Shown here: in pieces, positions 45,889-54,841 of the stretch
Numbering within the stretch: position 1 is the first letter of the stretch
How the letters are laid out: every line of letters starts with the position of its first letter
Notes under the pieces: generated by a model
Seen by the model: the letters and a program-made list of their open reading frames with translations, nothing else
What the model was told of the DNA's origin: nothing
The model's database searches: none
Position numbers and translations under genes: made by a program
NCBI RefSeq assembly: GCF_024655565.1
Contig: NZ_JANKOF010000018.1
Location: 1 to 63,297, forward strand
Reading direction: 5' to 3'
DNA: 63,297 nt
Origin: Nitratireductor sp. ZSWI3
GTDB lineage: Bacteria > Pseudomonadota > Alphaproteobacteria > Rhizobiales > Rhizobiaceae

Positions 45889-46276
45889 GCCTCTCCCGAT
45901 CGTCGTCCGGCCCGGCCGCGGCTCCCCCTGCAGCGGCAGAAGACTCTCGCACGATTTGCGAGGCGAGCCTAGCCGGCGGCAGGAAATTTGCTCAAGAAAT
46001 CAGAAGAGAATGGCGCAGATACGGGCCATGCTTTCATCGCGGTCAGCTCGTCCTAATATAAATTTTTCCATTAAAAATCATATAGTTAGTCGAATCAAAC
46101 ATTTACTCTAAATGGAAAGCCCTGAGGACCAAAATCGCTCAAAATATTGAGCGCCAGATTGCCTCGACCGGAAATGGGTGCTACGCATTTCGGACTGCGC
46201 ATAATCGATCGGCGACCGGCACGATCCGGACCTCCGGCGCTGAAAGTCTACAGTCATTTCCAAGCAGGACAAGCCG
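45889..46276. promoter_or_regulatory. Divergent control region of the polyamine-type operon
   Basis: 388 bp without a gene. AT-rich segment at 46052-46115. A CGCTCAA/TTGAGCG inverted repeat around AATA at 46136-46153 is the best operator candidate for the XRE-cupin regulator. Confidence 0.55.
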
Positions 46277-47662
46277 ATGAACGACAAACCCAACTCCATC
46301 GAAGCCCGCGATATCGCCTATCACCTGCATTCCTACACGAATGCGAAAAAGCATCTGGAGACGGGTCCGCTGGTGATCGACCGTGGCGAAGGCATCTACG
46401 TCTACGACAACAACGGCAGGAAATACATCGAGGCCATGGCCGGCCTGTGGAGCGTCGGCGTCGGCTTCAACGAGCAGCGGCTGGTGAAGGCGGCCACCGA
46501 GCAGATGCAGAAGCTGCCCTACTACCACACCTTCACGCACAAGTCGCACGGGCCGGTGATCGAGCTGGCGGAGAAGCTGGTCGGCCTTGCGCCGGTGCCC
46601 ATGAGCAAGGCGTTCTTCACCAATTCCGGCTCGGAGGCGATCGACACGGCGCTGAAGCTGATCTGGTACCGCTCCAACGCGCTCGGCAAGCACGAGAAGA
46701 AGAAGATCATCGTGCGCAACCGCGCCTATCACGGCGTGACGATCGCCGGCGCCTGCCTGACCAGCCTGCCGGCGAACCACAAGTCGTTCGATCTGATCGT
46801 GCCGAACGTTCTGCGCATGACCTGCCCGCATCACTGGCGCGAGGCGATGCCCGGCGAAAGCGAGGAGGCGTTCGCCACCCGCCTTGCCAAGGAGCTGGAG
46901 GACGCCATCCTGGCCGAAGGCCCCGAGACGGTCGCCGCCATGTTCGCGGAACCGGTGCAGGGCGCCGGCGGCGTCGTCGTGCCGCCCGCCACCTATTGGG
47001 AGAAGGTGCAGGCGGTGTTGAAGAAATACGACGTGCTGCTGGTCGCCGACGAGGTGATCTGCGGCTTCGGCCGCACGGGCACGATGTTCGGCTCCACCAC
47101 CTTCGGCATCGAGCCCGACATCATGGTGATGTCGAAGCAGCTTTCCTCCTCCTACATGCCGGCCTCGGCCCTGATGATCAACGACAAGGTCTTCGAGCCG
47201 ATCATGGAGGAGAGCAACAGGATCGGCACGCTCGGCCACGGCTACACGGCGAGCGGCCACCCGGTGGCGGCCGCCGTGGCGCTGGAGAACCTGAAGATCA
47301 TCGAGGAACGCGACCTGGTCGGCAACGCCGCGGCGATGGGCGAGCGGCTGAGAAGCGGCCTTGCCGCGCTTGCCGATCATCCTCTGGTCGGCGAAGTGCG
47401 CGGCGTCGGCCTGATCGCCGCCGTGGAGCTGGTCACCGACAAGGCGGCCAAAAAGGCGCTGGAGGCGCCGGGAGCGCTGGGCGCGCTGGTCAACGGCCAC
47501 CTGCAGGAAGTCGGCGTGATCAGCCGCGCCATGACCGATGCCGTGGCCTTCTGCCCGCCGCTCATCATCACGGCTTCCGAGGTGGACGACCTGCTCGCCC
47601 GCTTCAAGACCGGGCTGGACAACGCGCTTTCCGCACTACCGAAGGACGCCGTCCCGGCATAG
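46277..47662 (+). CDS. Class III aminotransferase (putrescine/GABA-pyruvate type)
   Basis: 461 aa. PLP enzyme moving an omega-amino group to pyruvate or a keto acid. Motifs: MAGLWSVGVGFNE, FFTNSGSEAIDTALKLIWY, PVQGAGGVVVPP, LVADEVICGFGRTG (PLP Asp) and the Schiff-base Lys in MSKQLSSSYMPASALM. Sequence style is that of SpuC-type putrescine aminotransferases. Downstream lie genes of a PotFGHI-like importer in the same direction; products would feed to GABA and succinate semialdehyde. Confidence 0.9.
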   Translation: MNDKPNSIEARDIAYHLHSYTNAKKHLETGPLVIDRGEGIYVYDNNGRKYIEAMAGLWSVGVGFNEQRLVKAATEQMQKLPYYHTFTHKSHGPVIELAEKLVGLAPVPMSKAFFTNSGSEAIDTALKLIWYRSNALGKHEKKKIIVRNRAYHGVTIAGACLTSLPANHKSFDLIVPNVLRMTCPHHWREAMPGESEEAFATRLAKELEDAILAEGPETVAAMFAEPVQGAGGVVVPPATYWEKVQAVLKKYDVLLVADEVICGFGRTGTMFGSTTFGIEPDIMVMSKQLSSSYMPASALMINDKVFEPIMEESNRIGTLGHGYTASGHPVAAAVALENLKIIEERDLVGNAAAMGERLRSGLAALADHPLVGEVRGVGLIAAVELVTDKAAKKALEAPGALGALVNGHLQEVGVISRAMTDAVAFCPPLIITASEVDDLLARFKTGLDNALSALPKDAVPA

Positions 47663-47733
47663 GATACGGTGGGCGCGCCGTTCAGGAAATGCGATCGGAA
47701 ACGCAATCAAAAGAAGCAAAAACGGAGGGTGAC

Positions 47734-48786
47734 ATGCGTTTGAAGACGAAGACGTGGTTATGCATCGGGGCACTTGCCGCCGCGACGGGGCTTGCCGGCG
47801 TCCCGGCCGGCGCGCGCGACCTGACGGTCGTCTCCTGGGGAGGCACCTATCAGGACGCGCAGCGCGACATCTACTTCAAGCCGTTTTCCGAAAAGCTCGG
47901 AAAGCCGGTGCTCGACGAGGCCTGGAACGGCGGCTACGGCGTGCTGCAGGCGAAAGTGAAGGCCGGCGCGCCCAACTGGGACGTCGTGCAGGTGGAGGCC
48001 GAGGAGCTGGAACTCGGCTGCGGCGACGGCCTCTTCGAGCCCATTGATTGGGACAAGCTCGGCGGCGAGGACAAGTTCCTCGACAGCGCCGTGAACGAAT
48101 GCGGCGTCGGCGCCATCGTCTGGTCGACGGCCATCGCCTATGACGCTGACAAGCTGGCCGACGGGCCGCAATCCTGGGCCGATTTCTGGGACACGGCGAA
48201 GTTCCCCGGCAAGCGCTCGCTCCGCAAGGGGCCGAAATACACGCTCGAATTCGCCCTGCTGGCCGACGGCGTGAGCGCCGAAGAGCTCTACGACGTGCTT
48301 TCCACGCCCGAAGGCGTGGACCGCGCCTTCGCCAAGCTCGAGGAGATCCGCGACGATATCGTGTGGTGGGAAGCCGGCGCCCAGCCGCTGCAGTTCCTCG
48401 CTTCCGGGGAAGTGGTGATGGCCTCCGCCTATAACGGCCGCATCACCGGCATCAACCGCTCGGAAGGCCGCAATTTCAAGGTCGTCTGGCCTGGCAGCAT
48501 CTATGCCGTCGACAGCTGGGTGATCCTGAAGGACGCCGAGAACAAGGACGCCGGCATGGATTTCATCGCCTTTGCCAGCGAGCCGGAAAACCAGAAGAAG
48601 CTGCCGGAATTCGTCGCCTACGGCCTGCCGAACAAGGAAGCGGCCGGCATGGTGAGCGAGGAGTATGAGGCGGACCTTCCGACGACCGAGAAGAATCTCG
48701 AAGGCGCCATCTCGCTCGACGTGGATTTCTGGATCGACAATTCCGAAGCCCTTACCGAGCGCTTCAACGCCTGGCTCGCCCAGTAA
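47734..48786 (+). CDS. Polyamine-type ABC substrate-binding protein (PotD/PotF family)
   Basis: 350 aa, signal peptide of about 28 residues ending AGVPAGA. Mature start RDLTVVSWGGTYQDAQRDIYFKPF is family-typical. The rest includes WDVVQVEAEELELGCGDGLFEPID and VWWEAGAQPLQFLASGEV. Ligand probably a polyamine or related amine. Followed by two stem-loops and a repeat element before the ATPase gene, so it is probably expressed more than the rest. Confidence 0.9.
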   Translation: MRLKTKTWLCIGALAAATGLAGVPAGARDLTVVSWGGTYQDAQRDIYFKPFSEKLGKPVLDEAWNGGYGVLQAKVKAGAPNWDVVQVEAEELELGCGDGLFEPIDWDKLGGEDKFLDSAVNECGVGAIVWSTAIAYDADKLADGPQSWADFWDTAKFPGKRSLRKGPKYTLEFALLADGVSAEELYDVLSTPEGVDRAFAKLEEIRDDIVWWEAGAQPLQFLASGEVVMASAYNGRITGINRSEGRNFKVVWPGSIYAVDSWVILKDAENKDAGMDFIAFASEPENQKKLPEFVAYGLPNKEAAGMVSEEYEADLPTTEKNLEGAISLDVDFWIDNSEALTERFNAWLAQ

Positions 48787-48797
48787 CCCCTTCGGCC

Positions 48798-48863
48798 GGC
48801 GCATCGGACGGAGCGGCTTGCCGCCCATTCGATGCGCCCTCTCGGCCGGGCGCGCGCCCGGCC
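48798..48863 (+). terminator. Two stem-loops after the binding-protein gene
   Basis: GGCGCATCG (48798-48806) pairs with CGATGCGCC (48830-48838). A perfect 20-bp palindrome with half GGCCGGGCGC follows at 48844-48863. No T-run. Together with the element at 48880 they form three successive structures between binding protein and ATPase. Confidence 0.65.
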
Positions 48864-48879
48864 TCCCAGGAACACAACA

Positions 48880-48930
48880 CCAGTGGTGCGATCCCAACAG
48901 ATGGGTACCATCTGTTTCGGTCAGACCACC
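48880..48930. repeat. Single-hairpin derivative of the 0.8-0.95-kb repeat
   Basis: Begins CCAGTGGTGCGATCCC, then AACAGATGG, GTA and CCATCTGTT, then TCGGTCAGACCAC. Its two flanks equal the two outer flanks of the double-palindrome element at 826-947 (read on the minus strand). The 70-odd bases between the two cores of that element are missing. It ends 22 bases before the ATPase start. Confidence 0.85.
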
Positions 48931-48952
48931 AGGACAGCCACGGGAGAGGCTC

Positions 48953-50020
48953 TTGAGCGACTTGCGCATCCGCTTCGACCATGTGACCAAGTTCTATGGC
49001 TCGCTGTGCGTCGTCGACGATCTCGACCTCAACATCGCCAAGGGCGAATTCGTCAGCCTCCTCGGCCCCTCGGGATCCGGCAAGACCACGCTGCTGATGA
49101 TGCTCGCCGGCTTCGAGCGGCCGACCAAAGGAAGGATCCTGGTCGATGGCGAGGTGGTCGACGACACCCCCACATACAAGCGCGACATGGGCGTGGTCTT
49201 CCAGAGCTATGCGCTTTTCCCCCACATGACGGTGGGCGGCAATGTCGCCTTTCCGCTTGAGATGCGCGGTGTCGGCAAGGCCGAGATCGCCGAGCGAGTG
49301 GCGAAGGTGCTCGACATGGTCCAGCTCAGCGCCATGCGCGACCGCTGGCCGGCACAGCTCTCCGGCGGACAGCAGCAGCGCGTGGCCCTTGCCCGCGCCC
49401 TCGTTTTCGAGCCGCGCGTGGTGCTGATGGACGAGCCGCTCGGCGCGCTCGACAAGAATTTGCGCGAACAGATGCAGCTCGACATCCGCGCGCTGCACAA
49501 CCGGCTGGGGCTGACGATCGTCTTCGTCACGCACGACCAGTCGGAGGCCTTGACCATGTCCGACAGGATCGCCGTCTTCAACAAGGGCAAGATCGAGCAG
49601 ATCGGCACACCGCAGGAGATCTACGACCATCCGCAGACCCGCTTCGTGGCGAGCTTCATCGGCGAAACGAACCTGCTGGAAGGGGTCATCGACGGCAGCG
49701 CAGGAAACAGCCTGCGGGTGCGGCTGCCGGATGGACGGCAGATTGCCGCCGCCGCCTCGCAGGCCCTTTCCACCGGCGAAAACGTGCTCGTGTCGATCCG
49801 CCCTGAGCGCATCCGCCTCGATGATCTGCACGGCGGGGAGAACATGCTTTCGGCGCGGGTGGCCGACAGCGTCTACCAGGGCAATCACCTGCGCATCCAG
49901 CTCGACCAGGGCGCCCACAATTTCGTCGTCCATCTCGACCGCAAGGCCGAGCAGCATCCGCCGGGCGCGGATGTCGTGGCCCGCTTTCAGCCCGATGATT
50001 GCTGGGTCATCCGCGCATGA
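48953..50020 (+). CDS. Polyamine-type ABC transporter ATPase (PotA/PotG family)
   Basis: 355 aa. Walker A GPSGSGKTT, Q-loop VFQSYALFPH, signature LSGGQQQRVA, Walker B VVLMDEP, switch His in VTHDQSEAL, and a C-terminal TOBE domain (VSIRPERIRL). Starts with TTG at 48953 (GGGAGAGGC six bases before); the frame is open upstream through the repeat, without resemblance to the family. Coupled to the permease by ATGA. Confidence 0.93.
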   Translation: MSDLRIRFDHVTKFYGSLCVVDDLDLNIAKGEFVSLLGPSGSGKTTLLMMLAGFERPTKGRILVDGEVVDDTPTYKRDMGVVFQSYALFPHMTVGGNVAFPLEMRGVGKAEIAERVAKVLDMVQLSAMRDRWPAQLSGGQQQRVALARALVFEPRVVLMDEPLGALDKNLREQMQLDIRALHNRLGLTIVFVTHDQSEALTMSDRIAVFNKGKIEQIGTPQEIYDHPQTRFVASFIGETNLLEGVIDGSAGNSLRVRLPDGRQIAAAASQALSTGENVLVSIRPERIRLDDLHGGENMLSARVADSVYQGNHLRIQLDQGAHNFVVHLDRKAEQHPPGADVVARFQPDDCWVIRA

Positions 50021-51192
50021 GCGGCACGGACAGGAAGAAGCATCTGGGCAGTCTGGCACTGATCGCGCCGCTGCTCGTCTTCATCGCCGTGTTCTTCCTG
50101 TGGCCTCTGGCGACGATGATGTCGCAGGCCGTTTCCGACACGGCCGTGCTCAAGCTTCTGCCGCAGACGGCGGCGGCATCGCGCGGATGGGATCCCGAAA
50201 CACCGCCGACGGCAGAGATGAAGGCCGCTCTGGCAGCCGATCTGCAGGCCGTCGACGACCGGCAGGCGCTTGGCGACATGACCCGGCGCCTGAACAGCGC
50301 GCAGGCCGGCTTCCGCACGCTGATGTCGCGCACCACCCGGGCGCTGCGCAGCGAACAGGTTCCCGATCTCGGTGAGATCGACGAGCGCTGGGACGATCCG
50401 CGCTACTGGCAGGCGATCGTCGGCGCGCTGTCGCCGACCACGGATCGCTATCTCCTCGCCGCCGTCGATCTCGAGCGTGACGTCTCGGGCGAGATCGTCG
50501 CCATGCCGGAGACGGCGTCGGCGAACCGGGCCATCATGCTCAGGACCTTCTGGGTCGCCGCGCTGGTGACGGTCGCCTGCCTTGCCATCGGCTTTCCCTA
50601 CGCCATGCTGATCGCCTCCACCGACGGCTGGAAGCGCCAGGTTCTGCTCGCCGCCGTGCTGCTGCCCTTATGGACCTCGCTTCTGGTGCGCACGGCGGCA
50701 TGGTTCATCATCCTGCAGGACAACGGGCTGATCAACACGATCCTCGTCGGCCTCGGTCTCACCGGTGGGCCTGTGCCGTTGATCTTCAACCGCACCGGCG
50801 TCGTGATTGCCATGACGCATGTGCTGCTGCCCTTCATGGTGCTGCCGATCTACAGCGTCCTCGTCTCGATCCCGGACAATCTGATGCGCGCCGCCGCCTC
50901 GCTCGGCGCGCATCCCATGCGGGCCTTCCTGCGCGTGCTCCTGCCGCTCAGCCTGCGCGGCATCGCCTCCGGTTCGCTGCTCGTCTTCATGACCGCCATC
51001 GGCTACTACATCACACCCGCCCTGATCGGCGGCGCCGGCGACCAGATGATCAGCTCCGTCATCGCCTTCTACGCAACGGGCTCGGCGAACTGGGGCATGG
51101 CCGGTGCCCTCGGCATCGTCCTGCTCATAGTCACCATCCTGCTCTATGCGATCTACGGCCGGCTTTCCTCGGCCGAGGAAAGGAGGGGCTGA
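50017..51192 (+). CDS. Polyamine-type ABC permease 1 with long periplasmic insert
   Basis: 391 aa. First helix LIAPLLVFIAVFFLWPLATM, then about 130 hydrophilic, helical residues (about 38-170: QTAAASRGWDPETPPTAEMK, RRLNSAQAGFRTLMSRTTRAL) before helix 2, then the usual five-helix core with EAA-type loop (RAAASLGAHPMRAFLRVLLP). PotB/PotH proteins have a much shorter first loop; a long insert occurs in part of the family in alphaproteobacteria. It may touch the binding protein. Stop is two bases before the next ATG. Confidence 0.9.
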   Translation: MSGTDRKKHLGSLALIAPLLVFIAVFFLWPLATMMSQAVSDTAVLKLLPQTAAASRGWDPETPPTAEMKAALAADLQAVDDRQALGDMTRRLNSAQAGFRTLMSRTTRALRSEQVPDLGEIDERWDDPRYWQAIVGALSPTTDRYLLAAVDLERDVSGEIVAMPETASANRAIMLRTFWVAALVTVACLAIGFPYAMLIASTDGWKRQVLLAAVLLPLWTSLLVRTAAWFIILQDNGLINTILVGLGLTGGPVPLIFNRTGVVIAMTHVLLPFMVLPIYSVLVSIPDNLMRAAASLGAHPMRAFLRVLLPLSLRGIASGSLLVFMTAIGYYITPALIGGAGDQMISSVIAFYATGSANWGMAGALGIVLLIVTILLYAIYGRLSSAEERRG

Positions 51193-51193
51193 G

Positions 51194-51979
51194 ATGTTCC
51201 AGGGGCTGCGCCTGTCCTTCGGCGTCCTGGCAGTGGTCTTCCTGATCGCGCCGCTCGTCGCCATCCTACCGCTGGCCTTCACCTCCAGCCTGTTCCTCAC
51301 CTATCCGATCCCGCAGCTCTCGCTGCGCTGGTTCGATGAATTGTTCACCGCCGCCTCGTGGAAACGGGCGATCTTCAACAGTCTCGTCATCGGCGGCGGC
51401 ACCACGCTCCTGGCCACCGTGCTCGGCACCATGGCCGCCCTTGGGCTCAGAAGCTGGCGCCTGCCCTTCAAGGGCACAGTGCGCACGCTGTTCCTGCTCC
51501 CGATGGTGGTTCCGGCCGTGGTGATGGGCGTCGGCATGCAGGTGCTGTTCGTACGGCTCGGCATCGCCTCGAGCTATCTCGGCGTCATCGTCGCCCATAC
51601 GGTGGTGGCCATTCCCTTCGTGGTCGTCAGCGTGATCGGCGGGCTCGGCGGCATCGACCAACGCGTCGAGCTCGCCGCAGCCAGCCTCGGCGCCTCGCCG
51701 CTCACCGTGTTTCGCCGGGTGACCCTGCCGCTCGCCATGCCGGGAATCCTGTCGGGCGCCGTCCTCGCCTTCGCCACCTCGCTCGACGAGGTGGTGCTGA
51801 CCCTGTTCGTCGCAGGGCCGAATCAGCGCACGCTGGCGCGGCAGATGTTCGCCACCATCCGCGAGAACATCAGCCCCGCCATCGCGGCGGCGGCTTTCCT
51901 GTTCATCGTCGGCACGATCCTTCTTGCAGCCATCGGGCTCCTGATACGCGCGCGAATCAAGGCGCGCCGCGGCGTCTGA
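51194..51979 (+). CDS. Polyamine-type ABC permease 2 (PotC/PotI family)
   Basis: 261 aa, six predicted helices, first FGVLAVVFLIAPLVAILPLAF. EAA loop is ELAAASLGASPLTVFRRVTLP. Family C-terminal FATSLDEVVLTLFVAGPNQRTL is present. Starts at the ATG at 51194; last gene of the importer. Confidence 0.92.
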   Translation: MFQGLRLSFGVLAVVFLIAPLVAILPLAFTSSLFLTYPIPQLSLRWFDELFTAASWKRAIFNSLVIGGGTTLLATVLGTMAALGLRSWRLPFKGTVRTLFLLPMVVPAVVMGVGMQVLFVRLGIASSYLGVIVAHTVVAIPFVVVSVIGGLGGIDQRVELAAASLGASPLTVFRRVTLPLAMPGILSGAVLAFATSLDEVVLTLFVAGPNQRTLARQMFATIRENISPAIAAAAFLFIVGTILLAAIGLLIRARIKARRGV

Positions 51980-52570
51980 GCGGACTTGGCCCGGTATCCG
52001 GAGCGCAAGCATCGCGAAAGTTTTAAGCGCCATGACCGAGTGACTTTCACGCGGCTTTCCGGTATATGCAGGTTTTCAGCAAGAGCATTCTCAAAACACT
52101 TTTTAGAACCTTTGAAGCACAACCACGGAAGATAACCCAGGCGTGCATCGAACAACGTCAGGACTTCGACCGTGAAGGAAATTCGCCCATTGGAGTTGAG
52201 CAACGTCCCGCGCCGCGCCTTCGGCGCAGCCGGCGCATCGGCATCGGCGCGGCGCTTGCGGCCGTTACGGTTTGCAGGGCTTCTCCGCCGGTTTCCTCGC
52301 GGGGCCGGCGGCAAGCCGCGTCCCCGCTGCTATTGCGCCTCCAAGGCCCTGTTACGGCCGCAGCGCTTTTGCCGTATCCATTCCTCTAGCCGCGCCTTTT
52401 TCAGGGCCGGTTTCGAGCGGCCATATGCCGTCTTCTCACGGCGTTGCCGCCTGGCGCGCCCGGCCGCCTTCATCGACAGTCTTTCCACGCAGATCTGGCA
52501 AGGGAGCTCGCCCGCGCGTGCACGGCAGCAGGGCGCGCTGTGCCTCTCGCAGATCGTCCGGAGGATCCGC
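51980..52570. other. 591-bp gap before the acyl carrier protein gene
   Basis: I see no recognisable gene. The first 200 bases are moderately AT-rich (52060-52180) and probably contain the promoter for the next operon. The rest is GC-rich and stays open in the ACP frame from a GTG at 52172, but the encoded residues are Arg/Ala-rich and look non-coding. GGAGGATCCGC before 52571 is the ribosome site of the ACP. Confidence 0.5.
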
Positions 52571-52909
52571 ATGCCCAATTCCGTCAACACCGAGATCCGC
52601 AGCTTTATCGTCGAGACCTTCCTGCTCGGCGACCACAGCCAGCTTCCCGACGACGATGTGTCGCTGACCGACCGCGACATCGTCGATTCGGCGGGCATCC
52701 TGGAACTCGTGTCCTTCCTGGAAGAACATTTCGACATCCCCGTTGCCGATCCGGAGATCGTGCCGGAGAATTTCGACACCATCGCCCGCCTCGCTGCCTT
52801 CATCACCGGCAAGCTCGCTCAGCAAGGCTGCAGCAGGGGCAAGGCTCCGGCCGCGAGCGGCAGAACGGGCGGCAACCACGCCGCGAAGAAGGCCTCGTGG
52901 GTGCCATGA
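52571..52909 (+). CDS. Acyl carrier protein
   Basis: 112 aa. Four-helix ACP with the phosphopantetheine Ser in DRDIVDSAGILELVSFLEE (residues 36-54) and the C-terminal helix ENFDTIARLAAFI. The last 30 residues form a basic, Gly/Ala-rich tail beyond the ACP fold (GKAPAASGRTGGNHAAKKA). Not fatty-acid AcpP by sequence; this D-S-A type carries acyl groups for dedicated pathways. Directly upstream of a NadE-family gene with ATGA overlap and a strong GGAGGA ribosome site. Confidence 0.88.
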   Translation: MPNSVNTEIRSFIVETFLLGDHSQLPDDDVSLTDRDIVDSAGILELVSFLEEHFDIPVADPEIVPENFDTIARLAAFITGKLAQQGCSRGKAPAASGRTGGNHAAKKASWVP

Positions 52910-53895
52910 CCGGTATCGGGAAGCGCTTCTGCGAGAAGGCGCTGAGGCTGAACGCGACCGCGGAGGTCGAGCGCATCGCCCGCTGGCTGCGCACCGAGCT
53001 GCGCCAGGTCCTGCGCAAGCGCGGCTTCGTCATCGGCCTTTCCGGCGGCATCGATTCCAGCGTCTGCGCGGCGCTGGCGGCGCGTGCCGTCGGCCCCGAG
53101 CGGGTCTTCTGCCTGCTCATGCCGGAGCGCGAATCCGACCCGGAGAGCTTGCATCTGGGCAAGTGCCTTGCCGGGGCGCTCGGGCTCGACGGCGCGATCG
53201 AGGACATCAGCCCGACCCTGGAAGCGATGGGCTGCTATGAGCGGCGCGACGCCTTCATCCGCCAGGCGGTTCCCGATTACGGCGAAGGCTGGGCCTCGAA
53301 GATCGTCATCAACACCGCGCTGACCACAAGGGCCTACAACATCTCTTCGCTGGTCGTGCGCCGGCCCGACCGTACGATCCAGAAGCATCGGCTCGCGCCG
53401 CACGTCTATCTCGGCATCGTCGCCGCCACCAACATGAAGCAGCGCACGCGCAAGCAGCTCGAATACTATCATGCCGACCGGCTCAACTATGCGGTCATCG
53501 GCACGCAGAACCGGCTCGAGCACGACCAGGGTTTCTTCGTGAAGAACGGCGACGGGGCCGCGGACGTGAAGCCCATCGCCCACCTGTACAAGTCGCAGGT
53601 CTACCAATTGGCGAACCATCTGGGCATTCCCAGACGGATCTGCTGTCGCACGCCCACGACCGACACCTACTCCCTGTCGCAAACCCATGAAGAGTTTTTC
53701 TTCGCGCTGCCCTACCGCGAGATGGACCTGTGCCTCTACGGCCTGGAGCACGACATTCCGGCCGGCGAGGTGGCGGCGGCAACCGGCCTCAGCGAGCGGC
53801 AGGTCGGCCTGGTCTGGCGCGACATGGTCGCCAAGCGCAAAGCCGGAAATTATCTGCACCAACCGGCGCGGATGATCCCGCAGGCCGGCTATTGA
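52906..53895 (+). CDS. NAD-synthetase-family (NadE-like) amide ligase
   Basis: 329 aa. ATP-pyrophosphatase (PP-loop) domain with LSGGIDSSVCAALAAR at residues 44-60, then NMKQRTRKQLEYYHADRLNYAVIGTQN, FFVKNGDGAADVKPIAHLYKSQVY and PTTDTYSLSQTHEEFF, which correspond to the NadE motifs GTDxxE, KYGDGGAD and PTADLxxxxxxQxDE but differ at several conserved points. No glutaminase domain. Translation-coupled to an ACP, which is not the setting of ordinary nadE. It probably amidates a carrier-bound or small carboxylate after adenylation. Its end overlaps the convergent IclR gene by 7 bases. Confidence 0.82.
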   Translation: MTGIGKRFCEKALRLNATAEVERIARWLRTELRQVLRKRGFVIGLSGGIDSSVCAALAARAVGPERVFCLLMPERESDPESLHLGKCLAGALGLDGAIEDISPTLEAMGCYERRDAFIRQAVPDYGEGWASKIVINTALTTRAYNISSLVVRRPDRTIQKHRLAPHVYLGIVAATNMKQRTRKQLEYYHADRLNYAVIGTQNRLEHDQGFFVKNGDGAADVKPIAHLYKSQVYQLANHLGIPRRICCRTPTTDTYSLSQTHEEFFFALPYREMDLCLYGLEHDIPAGEVAAATGLSERQVGLVWRDMVAKRKAGNYLHQPARMIPQAGY

Positions 53896-54719
53896 TCTTC
53901 CGCCACCGGTCGTCCTGAGGAGCGGCTGATGTCCTGACCGGAAGCCAGGGACGCCACGAGCGGCATCAACTCGTCGATGATCGCTGCGAACGTCTCTTCG
54001 GGAAGATGCCTGGCCGGCGCAGCGCAGGTGATCGACATCGCTCCGCCGAGCGCGGAGGAGCGCAGCGGGATGGCGACGGCGTTGATATCGGGATGCCAGC
54101 CCCCCAGCGACCGTATCGTGCCGGTCTCGGCGGCCTCCTCCAGGGCCCTTTCGAGGCCTGCGAAAAGCGCCGGCCAGGTTTCGCGATCGCGCGCTTTGAG
54201 GAGGGGCATGATCCCCTTGCGTTCGGCTTCGCTGAGGGTGGCGAGGATCGCATGGCCGGTCGCCGTACCCAGAAGGGGGATGCGCGAGCCGACCTCGAGT
54301 CGCAATGTCAGCAGCGTCGAGGCGCTGTGACAGACTTCCAGGCATAAGGCATCCGTCCCTTCCAGAACCGCCAGGGAAACATGCACCCGATGACGGTCGG
54401 CGAGGCTCTGCAGAAGCGGTCGCATGGCGGCGATGAAGCGCGTCTCCCGGTGCACGCCGCAGCCGAGCGTCAGCACCCTGGCGCCCAGCCGAAAACGCCG
54501 GTGGGTGGAACTGTAGTGGAGCAGGCCCATCGCCCGCAGTGACTTCGCCAGCCGCGCGACGGTCGGCGCCGGCAGGCCGGTGCGCGCCGTGAGATCGGAG
54601 TTGGACAGCCAGACCGGCGCTTCGGCAAAGGCGGCAAGCAGGCTCAGCCCGCGCGACAAGGCCGTGGAAATCGACATGTCCCTGTCGCCATGCAAGCCTC
54701 GTTGCCGGGCACTTGCCAC
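53889..54719 (-). CDS. IclR-family regulator
   Basis: 276 aa. Winged helix-turn-helix (about 15-80: ALSRGLSLLAAFAEAPVWLSN, GLPAPTVARLAKSLRAMGLL) and IclR effector domain (about 90-260, LGTATGHAILATL, AVAIPLRSSALGGAMSITCAA). GTG start at 54719 has GGGGG about eight bases before; the ATG at 54677 (MSISTALSRG) is the alternative. Target unknown; neighbours are the NadE-like gene and ornithine cyclodeaminase. Confidence 0.86.
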   Translation of the reverse strand: MASARQRGLHGDRDMSISTALSRGLSLLAAFAEAPVWLSNSDLTARTGLPAPTVARLAKSLRAMGLLHYSSTHRRFRLGARVLTLGCGVHRETRFIAAMRPLLQSLADRHRVHVSLAVLEGTDALCLEVCHSASTLLTLRLEVGSRIPLLGTATGHAILATLSEAERKGIMPLLKARDRETWPALFAGLERALEEAAETGTIRSLGGWHPDINAVAIPLRSSALGGAMSITCAAPARHLPEETFAAIIDELMPLVASLASGQDISRSSGRPVAEDQ

Positions 54720-54841
54720 TCAAACCCCCGTCCCGCATCCGATACCACCGCCGTCAATTTAGCAGCCGAGCCCCGATGCCTGCAACCAATGACGCTTGCA
54801 CCGCCGGCCGGAGCAGCCGCGCCTTGCTCCGCATGCCAGGG

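Noticed and set aside
48665-48952. N-terminal extension of the ABC ATPase through the repeat element
   Set aside because: It overlaps the binding-protein gene and the hairpins, and does not look like an ATPase; the TTG at 48953 has a ribosome site and begins the conserved domain.
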